A program made the translations under genes and the position numbers. Under the pieces are notes generated by a model. The model saw nothing but the letters and a program-made list of their open reading frames with translations, did no database searches and was not told the origin of the DNA. A DNA stretch of 64,000 bases from a cyanobacterium endosymbiont of Rhopalodia gibberula (GTDB taxonomy: Bacteria > Cyanobacteriota > Cyanobacteriia > Cyanobacteriales > Microcystaceae), in the NCBI RefSeq assembly GCF_003574135.1, contig NZ_AP018341.1, forward strand, positions 1,364,001 through 1,428,000, given 5' to 3'. Positions 1-9,474 of the stretch are shown piece by piece; positions within the stretch are counted from its first letter, which is position 1; every line of letters begins with the position of its first letter.

Positions 1-85
1 ATAACTAGTTTTCAAAGGTTGGTAAAAAAATAAAAATAGCAATTAAATCGATTTAATTGACTTTAATAAAAATTAAAATAAATAA

Positions 86-1585
86 TCAATCTTGGAACCA
101 ACTAACATCAAGATAATTAATTTTTGCATAGGGTTCTAAAGCTGTTAAGATTCGACTACCATAACTTCGATAATTGACTCGATTATCCAATAAAGCCACC
201 ACGCCTTGACTTTCCCGTAACGGCATCACCACCCGTTGAATTATCTTCATAGCTGTAGGTAAAAGATAGAAACGAAACCAATCTTTATGTTGTTTTTTAT
301 AATAGCCAACACGGGCAGCCACTAAAGGATTTTCTAAGGAAGGAATTGGTAAAGTCGCCATTACTAACAATTGAGGTATGGGTAATTCTTCATGATTATG
401 ATGCCAAAAATCCCAACCACTAATTAGAATTCCATTATTAGGAATTTTAGTCCTTTCTACTTGTACCCGCGATCCAAATTCAGCAGCTAAAGCTGTTCCA
501 ACTCGCGCTTTTAAGGGCATGTCATCAATTATGATGACAATCAGTTGTGAACGATGACAACATAAAGTAACAAGACGACGAACTTGGTCAAGCATTACTC
601 CTTGAAATTCAGGTGTATTTGGCATTGGTAAGCGATCACGAATATACAATTTAATAAATTCATTTTGTCGATTAGGAGAAAATCTAAGACACAGAACATC
701 ATTTTTTAATCCAATGCTATCACGGTAAGTTGTTGCAGTTTTATCCCCATCGAGAAACCCACCCATCAAAACAACAGGCGATGTTTGCCAAATCGACTCT
801 AACATGGAACCTACTTCCAAGGGACTACTATGAAGGGAAAAATCTTGAATTTCATCGTCTATAGAAGCCCAAAGTAACTGACTTTTTGCTGACATTTTTT
901 TCCAGAATTTTTTAAAGGATGAGTCTCCTGTAAGTACTTCTCCTAAATGTTGCAAAGTCTTATATTCCTCTTGGGTTAATAGATAACATTGATAGGGATT
1001 ATTGGAACGGCTTAGAATCTTTTTTGTAAGATAAAGACGAACCTCTTGAATTAAATTGCCATAGGCCGAATAGTTTTTTTGTAGTTGTTGCCAATGGTGA
1101 GGTTTAAGGGTGCTAGTAAAGTATTCCCTTGTCCAGTATTCTAACTCATCAGCATTATCGATTAAAGTAGGAATTTTAAGGGAAAAATAACTTTTTTTTT
1201 CTAGGCGAGCACTTAACCAAGTTTGGGGGGAGACCATTAATATCCCCTGAAAATTATCCCAAGTTAATTTTTCATCTTCTGTATGAATAACTTGATCAGT
1301 TTGTAACCATTCTTGTAGTTTAGGAATAATTCCGGTTAATAATTTTTCTTGAAGTGTAGAAGAGGCGACTAATAAAACAGGGCGATCACTCAGTAATGCT
1401 GGCATTAAATAACTACATCCATAACGGGATACTGTACTTCCAGTTTGAATAATTGTTGAACGTCCCAAGCGCAAACCCCTTGAGATTAATCTTGCCATGG
1501 CAAGGTGGTGATCCCATAAAGGCAGTCCTTGCTGGCGTAAAAATGCTCGCAGTGAGGAATGAACTTCTGCTTCAAGTAGGGTCAT
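86..1585 (-). CDS. DinG-like helicase C-terminal-domain protein
   Basis: Protein of about 499 residues resembling the cyanobacterial 'helicase C-terminal domain' ATPases distantly related to DinG/XPD helicases. The C-terminal motif around GVVALLDNRVNYRSYG (near residue 465) matches helicase motif VI of that group. The N-terminal nucleotide-binding region is non-canonical: QTGSTVSRYG takes the place of a GKT Walker A, and LIDNADE sits where DEAH would be, so ATP hydrolysis is uncertain. The longer reading starts at a TTG at 1591; the ATG at 1585 is the more likely start. The gene is complete and stands alone, with no partner within 700 bp. A role in DNA repair or unwinding is inferred from the family only. 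Confidence 0.6.
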   Translation of the reverse strand: MTLLEAEVHSSLRAFLRQQGLPLWDHHLAMARLISRGLRLGRSTIIQTGSTVSRYGCSYLMPALLSDRPVLLVASSTLQEKLLTGIIPKLQEWLQTDQVIHTEDEKLTWDNFQGILMVSPQTWLSARLEKKSYFSLKIPTLIDNADELEYWTREYFTSTLKPHHWQQLQKNYSAYGNLIQEVRLYLTKKILSRSNNPYQCYLLTQEEYKTLQHLGEVLTGDSSFKKFWKKMSAKSQLLWASIDDEIQDFSLHSSPLEVGSMLESIWQTSPVVLMGGFLDGDKTATTYRDSIGLKNDVLCLRFSPNRQNEFIKLYIRDRLPMPNTPEFQGVMLDQVRRLVTLCCHRSQLIVIIIDDMPLKARVGTALAAEFGSRVQVERTKIPNNGILISGWDFWHHNHEELPIPQLLVMATLPIPSLENPLVAARVGYYKKQHKDWFRFYLLPTAMKIIQRVVMPLRESQGVVALLDNRVNYRSYGSRILTALEPYAKINYLDVSWFQD

Positions 1586-2322
1586 TGACAATCATTTTTT
1601 TTAATAAGGTGTATTTTAACATTTTTATTAACTATGTACAATTCATTTTGCGTCTAAAACTTAGACTTTTTATAGGTTTTACCTTTTATATTTTATTCCT
1701 AAGTTTTATAGCAATAAACCTAAATATTAATATTCAATCAGAAAAATTTTTATGTTTAATGTCTATTTTTAGATTTAGAATAAAAATTATTATTTTTCTG
1801 ATACATTATCCAATATAAGAATTTTTAAAGTTATGAGTCACTAATTTATCAGACTTGGTCTAAAATAGTAGATATATAATTTATACTGATTTATTTGTCT
1901 AATTTTATTTTATAATATCTTTGTGGCGATTTTGTAGACTTCTATTTGACCCCATTTTATTGTTCCAGTTTAGCTTTAATTAAACTGTTGTCTTTGATAT
2001 ATTTTCTAGCTTATCCCTCCTTAAAACATAACTCAATTATTATCTTGACTTTTATTCTTTGTCATTTTTATCTCTTTTTTATTTCTCACTTTACGGATTT
2101 TTTTAAAAATTAGTACGACTTTTATATAAACTATTTTAAGCAGATAAACGCACCAACAGGAGCAAAAATTTAGCCAAAAATGATTGTATAGTACTTTTCA
2201 TTCATTGGGATTTTATTCGGTTGATTAGTACTTCAAAAATTAAATTTATCTTAAGAAGACAATTTTTAGGAGAGTAATTGACTAGAATGCTTGTCTAAGC
2301 AAAGAAATTTTTGGAGACAAAA
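1586..2322. other. Gene-free AT-rich stretch
   Basis: No credible coding sequence. A plus-strand open frame at 1453-1818 is mostly antisense to the helicase gene and continues into low-complexity AT sequence; I treat it as spurious. The right half carries the left arm of the 142-bp inverted repeat (1959-2100) and a weaker outer segment (1911-1950). Confidence 0.6.
1959..2100 (+). repeat. Left arm of a 142-bp inverted repeat
   Basis: The reverse complement of 1959-2100 matches 3051-3192 with about 5 mismatches in 142 positions, including an unbroken identical run of over 100 bases. An outer segment (1911-1950) matches 3267-3310 more loosely; the right arm has about 75 extra bases between the two blocks. 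Three-frame reading gives only stop-rich fragments, so I could not name a source gene. Confidence 0.85.
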
Positions 2323-2508
2323 ATGGAAGAAATTGACTTAGGCGATGTACTGCATTGGACTCCTGGAGCTAAGAAAAAATTAGAAAATATTCCTTTTTTT
2401 GTGCGAACTCAGGCCCGTCAGCGTATTGAGACGTTTGCTAGGAAAATTGGTTCTCATAATGTTACGGTTGAAATAGTCGAACAGGCTCGGTTAGAATTTG
2501 GACAATGA
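2323..2508 (+). CDS. PCP_red-domain small protein
   Basis: Small protein of 61 residues that is essentially one PCP_red domain: [17 protein letters not shown] followed by [11 protein letters not shown] and [15 protein letters not shown]. This domain occurs at the C-terminus of the light-independent protochlorophyllide reductase B subunit and as free-standing small proteins in cyanobacteria. The free-standing form has no firmly known role; a link to chlorophyll metabolism is by family only. An in-frame TTG lies at 2311, but the ATG at 2323 has a GGAG six bases upstream and is the better start. The gene sits inside the 1.4-kb interval bounded by the 142-bp inverted repeats. It is intact although everything around it is decayed. 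Confidence 0.75.
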   Translation: MEEIDLGDVLHWTPGAKKKLENIPFFVRTQARQRIETFARKIGSHNVTVEIVEQARLEFGQ

Positions 2509-2624
2509 TGTTTCTGGAAGAATTAAAATATTTCTTTTTTGCAAAGACTATTTGTCAGTTGAGTCTTGAAATAGTTATGGTGTATGTTTAAGCGACAGTA
2601 AGTAAGTGGTATTACTTAGAAGCA

Positions 2625-2870
2625 GTATCGAATACAAAAGTGCTTGAACAAGAGTTGTTGTTAGATACCGGTCAGCCTAGAAATTAAACTAATACAATTA
2701 GAAGAGCAGGAACTATCAGAGTTGACTCACGACCCGAAAATTTTCTCCGGGACGAAAGTTGGGAGTGAGAGTATTATATTCAAATACAAGAGAGTCGAAA
2801 GTTAGACAAACTGTAGGTTAAGTGAATTCATCAGCAAATTTAATCAGAAAAATAATTTCTAGATAAAATA
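2625..2870 (+). repeat. Dispersed degenerate repeat, copy A
   Basis: Resembles copies at 20465-20690 and 43855-44050. Shared blocks: a GATA..GTCAGCCTA-type segment, then GTTGACTCACGACCCGAAAA / TTTTCTCCGGGACGAA, then an AATTTCTAGATA-type end. In one frame copy A reads SRPENFLRDE and later FLDKIFKE; copy C reads SRFKNFLRNE and copy B QFLDRFYKEE, so the family may derive from a coding sequence I do not recognise. Confidence 0.5.
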
Positions 2871-3050
2871 TTCAAGGAGTAGAATGATTATGTAACTCAC
2901 TGAAAAGTGGAAGAAAAAGAATGAAGAAATTGGAATTAGGAAGATGTTAAAAATATTAAATATTTTTTAGATAAAGAATCAAATAACTTAATAATGATTA
3001 ATTCTAAATATAAGGGTTTTTTAAAAAAAAATTTGAATTAACTTTCAAGA

Positions 3051-3192
3051 AAATCCGTAAAGTGAGAAATAAAAAAGAGATAAAAATGACAAAGAATAAA
3101 AGTCAAGATAATAATTGAGTTATGTTTTAAGGAGGGATAAGCTAGAAAATATATCAAAGACAATAGTTTAATCGAAGTCAAACTGGAACAAT
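3051..3192 (-). repeat. Right arm of the 142-bp inverted repeat
   Basis: Inverted counterpart of 1959-2100 (about 137 of 142 positions identical). Mismatches cluster at the outer end around 3162-3180. The outer extension at 3267-3310 pairs with 1911-1950. The two arms delimit a 1.1-kb core holding the PCP_red gene and dispersed repeat copy A. Confidence 0.85.
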
Positions 3193-4131
3193 GAGAAGAA
3201 AAAGAATTATATTTATTTTTCTGGAAATTTATAATTTAAAACTTAATTTTAGAAAAAAATAATGATATCAAATAAAAGTCTATAAAATCGCCACAAGGAT
3301 ATTTTAAAATGAATAGAATTCGACCAATGCAGTCAAACAAAGTTTTTCTTAAATAGATTATTCTAATAAATTTAATTAAAGCAGTATAAATCTAACTCTA
3401 ATTATTTAGACAGAGAGTACAATACAATTCGTCTTTTATATTTATTTATAGCTGTCTACTTACGCATTCAAAAATAATTATAGTGGTTATATCCCTTTAG
3501 TTATAAAAAACTATAGGTTTAAAAGTAAAATAAAAGTATTATTAAACTTAATATATAGAATTAATTAGGAACATATTTAGTTTAAAAAAATAAGAGGTCA
3601 AAAATAGATGAAATCTCTAAATCTATGAGCTATTGTTTTAATTAATTTCAATTTATTATTAGTATTTTATACTGATTTTTAAATTTTTTATTAATAAATA
3701 TAGGTAATAATATTTTAGATATACACTTATTTGTCATATTGTTTCTGTAAAGCAAGTGAGGTTTTTATGCTAACTATCTATTCCTACTAATTACGATATC
3801 TAGCCTAATTTTTTCTTAGAGATACATGAATTACTCTTTTAATTTATGTATCTCTGATCAAACTAGTAAAGTTTTATAAACCTAATTTTATTTAACTTTT
3901 TTTCTTTGCTTAAATTTTCTTTATTTTTATCTTCTTGGTCTATTAAATAATAGATTTTTAATTAGATAATTAAGGTTCTATTATTTAAAAAATAGAGAAC
4001 ATATGATATTACTTTATTTTTTATGTCTCGAAAAAACATTCTTTTAAAGAGTTATTTTTATAAAACTTTAACTATTTTATCGTTTATTTTTTTGCTCTTT
4101 TTTTGTTTAAAATTTGATACTATCAGATAGT

Positions 4132-4157
4132 AAAATCTCATAAATTTATGAGATTTT
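4132..4157 (+). terminator. Hairpin with T-run, no gene attached
   Basis: AAATCTCATAAA pairs with TTTATGAGATTT with no loop to speak of and continues into a run of T. Shaped like an intrinsic terminator but very AT-rich, and there is no intact gene just upstream; it may be the terminator of a lost gene. Confidence 0.45.
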
Positions 4158-4531
4158 TTTTAAAAAAATTGAAAATCTATTCTGCTTGATAAGCATGTTT
4201 TCTATAAAATTTATTTACTTTTGATTTTTTAAGAAAATAGAATTGGTTTTATTCAGAATAAAAAAATCATTTGTATCCTAAATTTATTGATATTTAATGA
4301 CCTAAAATTATCACTGGTAATTTTTATTAAAAATCTTTGGGGTTAATAAGGAGGTTAGATTTAATTTATTTCAATAACGACGGTCATTAAATAGATTATT
4401 GGCGATTATCTTAAGCAATTCTTTCAGACTCTATAAATCACATTAAACTTATATATAATTTCTAATTTTTTAAGAGAGTATGTCAATATTGTGTCCATCT
4501 CTGTGCTTTAGAATTTAACTTCTGTAACATA

Positions 4532-5257
4532 ATGAAGCTTTTTGTTTACCATACCCCTGAACTAACTCCCCTCAATAATTTACCTGAATGTACCGTCGTG
4601 ATTGATGTTTTGCGGACAACAACTACGATAGCCACTGCCTTAAATGCCGGTGCGGAAGCAGTAGAAGTGTTTAGTGACATTGATGACTTGAAAGAAGCCA
4701 GCAATCGCTGGCTCCCAGAAAAAAGTCTTTGGGCCGGCGAAAGAGGAGGAGCTAAAATAGAGGGGTTTGATCTAGATAATTCTCCACTTGTTTGTACTCC
4801 TGAAATAATAGGGAATAAACGGCTATTTTTAACTACCACTAACGGCACTCGTGCCTTACAAATGGTGAAAAATTCGACCACTGTGATTACCTCTGCTATG
4901 GTTAACCGTCAAGCAACTGTGCACTATTTATTAGGTTCTCAACCAGAAACCATTGGTTTAGTTGGATCAGGATGGCAGGGAAGTTATTCTATTGAAGACA
5001 CGATATGTGCAGGGGCAATCGCCAAAGCTTTACTGTCGGCCAATGCCATCACTGTAGGGAATGATGAAGTAATCGCCGCAGTCGCCCTTTATACTCAATG
5101 GCAAAAAAATCTACCTAAACTATTTCGTCAAGCAAGTCATGGTCAGCGATTGCTAAGCTCAAATCATGAGGAAGATTTAATATACTGTGCCAAAATCGAT
5201 ATTATAGAGGTATTACCAATTCAAAAAGAACCGGGCGTTTTAGTGAAATTATCCTAG
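4532..5257 (+). CDS. comB: 2-phosphosulfolactate phosphatase
   Basis: Complete 241-residue ComB-family protein. Family hallmarks are the N-terminal [16 protein letters not shown] (about residues 22-37), the [20 protein letters not shown] segment (about 66-85) and [10 protein letters not shown] (about 99-108). ComB dephosphorylates 2-phosphosulfolactate, a step known from coenzyme M synthesis in archaea; cyanobacteria carry homologues without making coenzyme M, so the true substrate here is uncertain. ATG start, monocistronic, with 2 kb of empty sequence upstream and 1.4 kb downstream. No lesion is visible. Confidence 0.88.
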   Translation: MKLFVYHTPELTPLNNLPECTVVIDVLRTTTTIATALNAGAEAVEVFSDIDDLKEASNRWLPEKSLWAGERGGAKIEGFDLDNSPLVCTPEIIGNKRLFLTTTNGTRALQMVKNSTTVITSAMVNRQATVHYLLGSQPETIGLVGSGWQGSYSIEDTICAGAIAKALLSANAITVGNDEVIAAVALYTQWQKNLPKLFRQASHGQRLLSSNHEEDLIYCAKIDIIEVLPIQKEPGVLVKLS

Positions 5258-5930
5258 TTATTTCTGTGAAATAGAAAAAATAATTAACTTCTAAAAAGTT
5301 AGTGATTTAGATAAGTCTGAATTAATGTAACTGAGTTTGAAGATACTCTAACATACAAGTTGGTAGGAAAAATTCATGTTCATCACGTTACTGTAGCTAG
5401 AGCGGATAATTTCTTCCATTGGATTGTTAATATGAACCATAGCATGGGTTACTATGGGAGAGTTCTCATTCAGGAAGAAAATTCTTTTGAATAGGTTCAC
5501 TCTCATGATTAGTTGATAGGGAATATTGTTTAAAACTACTCTTGATTGCCACTATTAACGCCACGGAATATGAACACAATGATAATAGTTTACATGTGAA
5601 AATTATATATAAAAAGTCAACACTATATTATCAGTAGGACGATAATTATTATTGACAATACTTGACGTGTAACTGTTCACAGTATTTTATCTGCTGATAA
5701 TTGCAGCTTTTTTTTATATTTCTTGAGATAAAGTTGATATTGTTTTTAATGATATTTACTCCAAAAAGAAACAATAACATCCTGGGTTTTATTATTTAAA
5801 TTTTAATCATCATTAGTAAAATGATAATTAAAAAGTTATTTATTATGAGGTTTGAACGACTTACAAAAGATAAATTTATTTTTACTAAATACGGCAGTAA
5901 AAATACTTTAAAAACTCCAATACAATACAA

Positions 5931-5967
5931 AATCAGTAATTATTACTGCCATCAATAATTACTGATT
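5931..5967. repeat. Perfect 14-bp inverted repeat
   Basis: AATCAGTAATTATT and its exact complement AATAATTACTGATT are separated by nine bases. No adjacent gene end explains it. Confidence 0.8.
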
Positions 5968-6175
5968 TACAGAACCAAGCTTAGCAGTTAAAGATTTGAG
6001 ATAAATTTCATTTCACTGGGTTTATACATGATAAAAATTTGGATAGATTTTAAACTGTTTCTGATTATACTCAATAGTTAATTGATAGTTTTTATGAAAA
6101 TTAATAAAAGTCTTTTAATCAATTAAAACTAGTTTAAAATGATTAAAAAAATCTATAAATTACCAAGTAAAAAAT

Positions 6176-6203
6176 AATAAATAGCTAAATTTAGCTATTT
6201 ATT
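6176..6203. repeat. Perfect 28-bp palindrome
   Basis: AATAAATAGCTAAA followed directly by its reverse complement, with no spacer. It lies in gene-free sequence. Confidence 0.8.
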
Positions 6204-6289
6204 GGGTGATAATAAACAAATATAACTATATCAAATAAACAGAGGTATTTGTAAGGACAACAAAAGTCAACCTACTTTTATTGTTTAAT

Positions 6290-6331
6290 AAAATAATTAT
6301 ATTTGTCCATTTAAACAAATATAATTATTTT
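6290..6331. repeat. Perfect 17-bp inverted repeat
   Basis: AAAATAATTATATTTGT pairs exactly with ACAAATATAATTATTTT across an 8-base loop and runs into T residues. It could act as a weak terminator on the plus strand, but there is no gene upstream. Confidence 0.8.
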
Positions 6332-6609
6332 TTCTAATCAAAACTAACCCGTTAGCATAAATACCATAAATAAATTATAAATCAACATATATTGGTTTTA
6401 GAATAAGTAAGTAGGCTTTAAAAATCATAAACTAGAAAAGTTTTAAAAAAAACAATAACTACCACAGTTAGTTTACGCTCAAAAATCACTTATAGCATAA
6501 GAACAAAAACAGAAACTTTATGTTTAAATGCAACAAACTTATCTTTTATAAGTAGAAACATAAATAAAATAATTCTATATAAATTCTACATTTTTAATCA
6601 TCAATTGTT

Positions 6610-6666
6610 TAATCAAAAATATTTACCTTTATAAATAAAATTTATAAAGGTAAATATTTTTGATTA
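6610..6666 (-). terminator. Perfect 27-bp hairpin overlapping the ackA stop
   Basis: Arms 6610-6636 and 6640-6666 are exact complements with a 3-base loop. The ackA stop codon (6642-6644) and its last eight codons lie inside the right arm, so the C-terminal tail NQKYLPL is encoded by the hairpin. It probably ends ackA transcription or protects its 3' end. An arm that is half coding and perfectly mirrored suggests the palindrome was made by copying the gene end, not by selection for a normal terminator. Confidence 0.7.
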
Positions 6667-7871
6667 AATATTCTCCAACATTCCTGAGCAATTGCCCAAT
6701 TTTCTTCGGTATGAATAATGAGAATTCTAACAGTTGAATCATCGGTTGCAACATCGGTATCTACTGGAAAATCATTGTTTTTTTTAGGGTCTAATTTTAG
6801 TCCTATAAATTCAAATACTTCACAAGTTTTTTCACGTACAATAGCTGAATTTTCTCCTACTCCTGCAGTAAAAACTAATGTATCTAATCCTCCTAAACTG
6901 CCTAACATTGCTCCTAAGTGCAATCGCAGACGATGAATATACATATCAAAAGCTAGTTGTGCGCGGGAATTCCCTTCATTAACTGCTTGAATAATAGATC
7001 GTAGATCAGCAGAAATACCTGAGACTCCTTGAAACCCTGATTCTTTATTCAACATCGTATTTAATTGATTGGCCGTAAAGTTATATTTACGTATTAAGTG
7101 AATTAAAATAGAAGGATCAATAGAACCGCTACGGGTCCCCATCATTAATCCTTCAAGGGGAGTAAATCCCATCGTCGTATCAATACTAATTCCGTTCTTG
7201 ATAGCTGCTAAAGAACAACCATTTCCTAAATGACAGGTAATTAATTTCAAAGATGTTAGGGATTTATTTAAAATTTGAGATGCTTTTTCGGCACAATATT
7301 TATGACTGATTCCATGAAAACCATAACGACGAATACCCTTTTCTAACCATTCATAAGGAATGGGATAAGCTGCTGATTTTAGTGGTATGCGGCAATGAAA
7401 AGCAGTGTCAAATACTGCTACTTGTGGAACATTTCCTAATACCTTTTCAATAGCTTTTATGCCTTTAATATTCGACGAATTATGGGTTGGGGCTAGTGGA
7501 ATTAAGCGAGCGATTGCCGTTTTTACCTCCGGAGTAATTAAAGTTGCTTCAGAATAATCTGTGCCCCCATGAACCACCCGATGACCAACAATATTAATTT
7601 CTGAAAAATTTTTAATTACTTTTGTTTTTCCTTCAATTAATGTATTAAGCATTTGGATGATTCCTTGACACGAAGAGTTATAGTTTAGAACATTATTTTT
7701 CTTAGTTTCATTAGTTTTAACTGTTAAAATACCTTGACCTTTAGTTACTGTCCAATCAATATTAGCCTTCCAAATTGGTTCTATAGAATGTTCAGGTAAA
7801 TGATTATTAGTTAAGTTATATAAACAGCTTTTATGACTACTTGAACCTGCATTAATGATTAAAATTTTCAT
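6642..7871 (-). CDS. ackA: Acetate kinase
   Basis: Complete 409-residue acetate kinase, which converts acetate plus ATP to acetyl phosphate and, in reverse, makes ATP in fermentation. Family motifs are all present: NAGSSSHKS at the N-terminus, VGHRVVHGG (about 94-102), FDTAFH with the catalytic Asp, RRYGFHGISH, CHLGNGCSLA, GLMMGTRSGSIDP and FTAGVGENS near the C-terminus. ATG start at 7871. The last residues, NQKYLPL, are encoded inside a perfect hairpin and extend past the usual IAQECWRIF ending, so the C-terminus may have been rewritten. No pta gene is visible nearby. Confidence 0.95.
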   Translation of the reverse strand: MKILIINAGSSSHKSCLYNLTNNHLPEHSIEPIWKANIDWTVTKGQGILTVKTNETKKNNVLNYNSSCQGIIQMLNTLIEGKTKVIKNFSEINIVGHRVVHGGTDYSEATLITPEVKTAIARLIPLAPTHNSSNIKGIKAIEKVLGNVPQVAVFDTAFHCRIPLKSAAYPIPYEWLEKGIRRYGFHGISHKYCAEKASQILNKSLTSLKLITCHLGNGCSLAAIKNGISIDTTMGFTPLEGLMMGTRSGSIDPSILIHLIRKYNFTANQLNTMLNKESGFQGVSGISADLRSIIQAVNEGNSRAQLAFDMYIHRLRLHLGAMLGSLGGLDTLVFTAGVGENSAIVREKTCEVFEFIGLKLDPKKNNDFPVDTDVATDDSTVRILIIHTEENWAIAQECWRIFNQKYLPL

Positions 7872-8112
7872 GGCTAGTTTATTTATTAAATAAAATACTA
7901 TTATATTTTTATATAAAGTTTTTCTAGATTAAATCAAGTAGATAAGAAACCCAGAATATAATCTGTGGAAACAGTGTAAATCCCAAAATTATATTTCTCT
8001 CGTTTCATACTTTATTTAAAAAATATTAAGCAATACAACGTTAACGCGAGACAAGTACTTGGTGGTTAAAACAATAACAATTATCAGTTAACCAATCTAA
8101 ACTAACTCTATT

Positions 8113-8153
8113 ATTTAGATATTCTTAAATCTAACATAAAAGAATATCTAAAT
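8113..8153. repeat. Perfect 14-bp inverted repeat
   Basis: ATTTAGATATTCTT and AAGAATATCTAAAT are exact complements, separated by 13 bases. No gene is attached. Confidence 0.8.
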
Positions 8154-8716
8154 TATCAGTTTAAGGATAAACTTAATATAACAAAATATGATGCTAAATT
8201 TTTAAAAAAAATTCCCCTTCACCTTACCTCAAAAGGAAATAATTATTTGCTATAAATACAACATCATAGGTAGAAACGAAGCACACTATTAGGTAATTTA
8301 AGCCTTGTATTAAAACTAAAAATTTATCCTGATTCTTTTTCTCGTAACAAATTAAGCATCTGCTTTAAGTTTTCGATTTTCTAAAATTTGTCTTGTGTGT
8401 GTCGTTATCAATATAATTATATTGAACTTTACATTAGAATCTTAATTATTTTTTCTAAAAACTCAGATATTTTAATTATTGTTCAATAAAATTGAAAATT
8501 GTTTGTGTTATAATGCCCTTTAATTTACTTCCTAATTATTGAATAATTAATAATATTAAACTCCTGTAAAAATTAGATATATCAACATCATATTGCTTCC
8601 AAAAATTAATAAGGAATATAGATAAAATTAGATTTTTAAACAGGCTTAAAGCAGTTATATATAAAATTTATGTAATCGACGTTTTCTCCTCTCTGTTATT
8701 TTGGCTAACCAGTTAA

Positions 8717-8754
8717 TTTATATACTATGTTATGTTTATAACATAGTATATAAA
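8717..8754 (-). terminator. Perfect 17-bp hairpin past the PEP-CTERM-like gene
   Basis: TTTATATACTATGTTAT pairs exactly with its complement across a 4-base loop. It lies 76 bases past the stop of the minus-strand gene ending at 8830, so a terminator role is plausible though no T-run follows. Confidence 0.6.
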
Positions 8755-8829
8755 TACTCTTATTTTTGTTGTAGTAAATTGTTTATATTTTATAAGTTAT
8801 CGATTCACTTTTTATCTATTTGTTATTTA

Positions 8830-9156
8830 TCACTGCTTACTATGTTTGAACTTAGCATGGGCTATTTTTAGCTTCAAAAAACCTCCTAATCCCGCCATTA
8901 CTAAGAAAAAAAGAATAGTAACAGATTGCGGAACAGCCAAAGAGATAATTGAGTTTTGCACCTCTAAAACATTCTGAGCTCCTGATGGGACAGACTGTTT
9001 TAGAATCAACTTTGCGGGAGTAGTTTTTAAACTATTGTGAGTTTCAGTTTGATTAAAATCAGTATAACTATTAACACTGAATGTCAAAGGACTTCCTATG
9101 GTCAAAACAAGAGTAGCAGCGGAAGTTACTACCATAAATCTATTAATTACGGTCAT
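8830..9156 (-). CDS. Exported protein with degenerate PEP-CTERM-like tail
   Basis: 108 residues. The N-terminus has a signal-peptide-like segment (FMVVTSAATLVLTIG, about 7-21). The C-terminus has AVPQSVTILFFLVMAGLGGF followed by a basic stretch: the layout of a PEP-CTERM sorting signal (VPEP, hydrophobic helix, basic end) but with PQS in place of PEP. The body between is short and unlike any domain I know, whereas PEP-CTERM proteins are usually larger, so this may be an internally shortened remnant. ATG start. The coding frame is open but function is unknown. Confidence 0.5.
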   Translation of the reverse strand: MTVINRFMVVTSAATLVLTIGSPLTFSVNSYTDFNQTETHNSLKTTPAKLILKQSVPSGAQNVLEVQNSIISLAVPQSVTILFFLVMAGLGGFLKLKIAHAKFKHSKQ

Positions 9157-9474
9157 TTGTGTAAAAATTTTAACAAGTATAGGGTATCTTGGCGGACATT
9201 ATATACAATTGTTTAGATATACCCTATTTTCTTTGTAGTTTCTTTATACTTAATTCAATTAAGCATGTATTGATAGTTTTAATATCTAAAAATTGTTCCC
9301 TTAATATTGAATAACATTTGGACTTTGTATTTTTACGAAACTAAAATTTTTGTGTTGAATCTATAATTTTTATGTTGAATCTATTTTTAGAATTAAAATC
9401 TATTTAGTCATTCTTTACACTACAAACAGCCTAGCATCTATACTAAAAGACAGAAGTAGATTATCGGTTTGTGT
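9157..9474. other. Divergent intergenic region with a short tandem repeat
   Basis: Promoter region between the divergent genes starting at 9156 and 9475. It holds two near-identical copies of a roughly 20-base unit (9344-9364 and 9365-9384, ending TGTTGAATCTAT and ATGTTGAATCTAT). No gene seen. Confidence 0.55.

Larger units (their letters stand above)
2509..4531. other. Two-kilobase gene-free stretch
   Basis: No intact gene. It contains a degenerate dispersed repeat (about 2625-2870), the right arm of the inverted repeat (3051-3192) and a hairpin with a T-run (4132-4157). The part after 3320 is nearly pure AT noise in which I see no protein-like reading. Confidence 0.6.
5258..6641. other. 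Gene-free stretch rich in palindromes
   Basis: No intact gene. Around 5350-5490 one plus frame reads protein-like for about 40 codons (KIHVHHVTVARADNFFHW) before a stop; I do not recognise it and it may be a gene relic. The rest is AT-rich and contains three long hairpins (5931-5967, 6176-6203, 6290-6331) plus the ackA-end hairpin (6610-6666). Confidence 0.5.
7872..8829. other. Gene-free AT-rich stretch
   Basis: No coding sequence recognised on either strand. Two perfect inverted repeats (8113-8153 and 8717-8754) are the only structure seen. Confidence 0.55.

Noticed and set aside
1453-1818. Plus-strand 121-codon open frame
   Set aside because: First half is antisense to the helicase gene; second half is hydrophobic low-complexity AT sequence.
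4546-4881. Minus-strand 111-codon open frame
   Set aside because: Antisense to comB; its composition mirrors the comB codons and no family is recognisable.
5690-5718. Terminator-like CTGC/GCAG hairpin followed by T-run
   Set aside because: Only a four-base stem and no gene upstream.
5931-6666. CRISPR-like array
   Set aside because: The palindromes differ in sequence and spacing, and no direct repeat with regular spacers exists here or anywhere else in the window.
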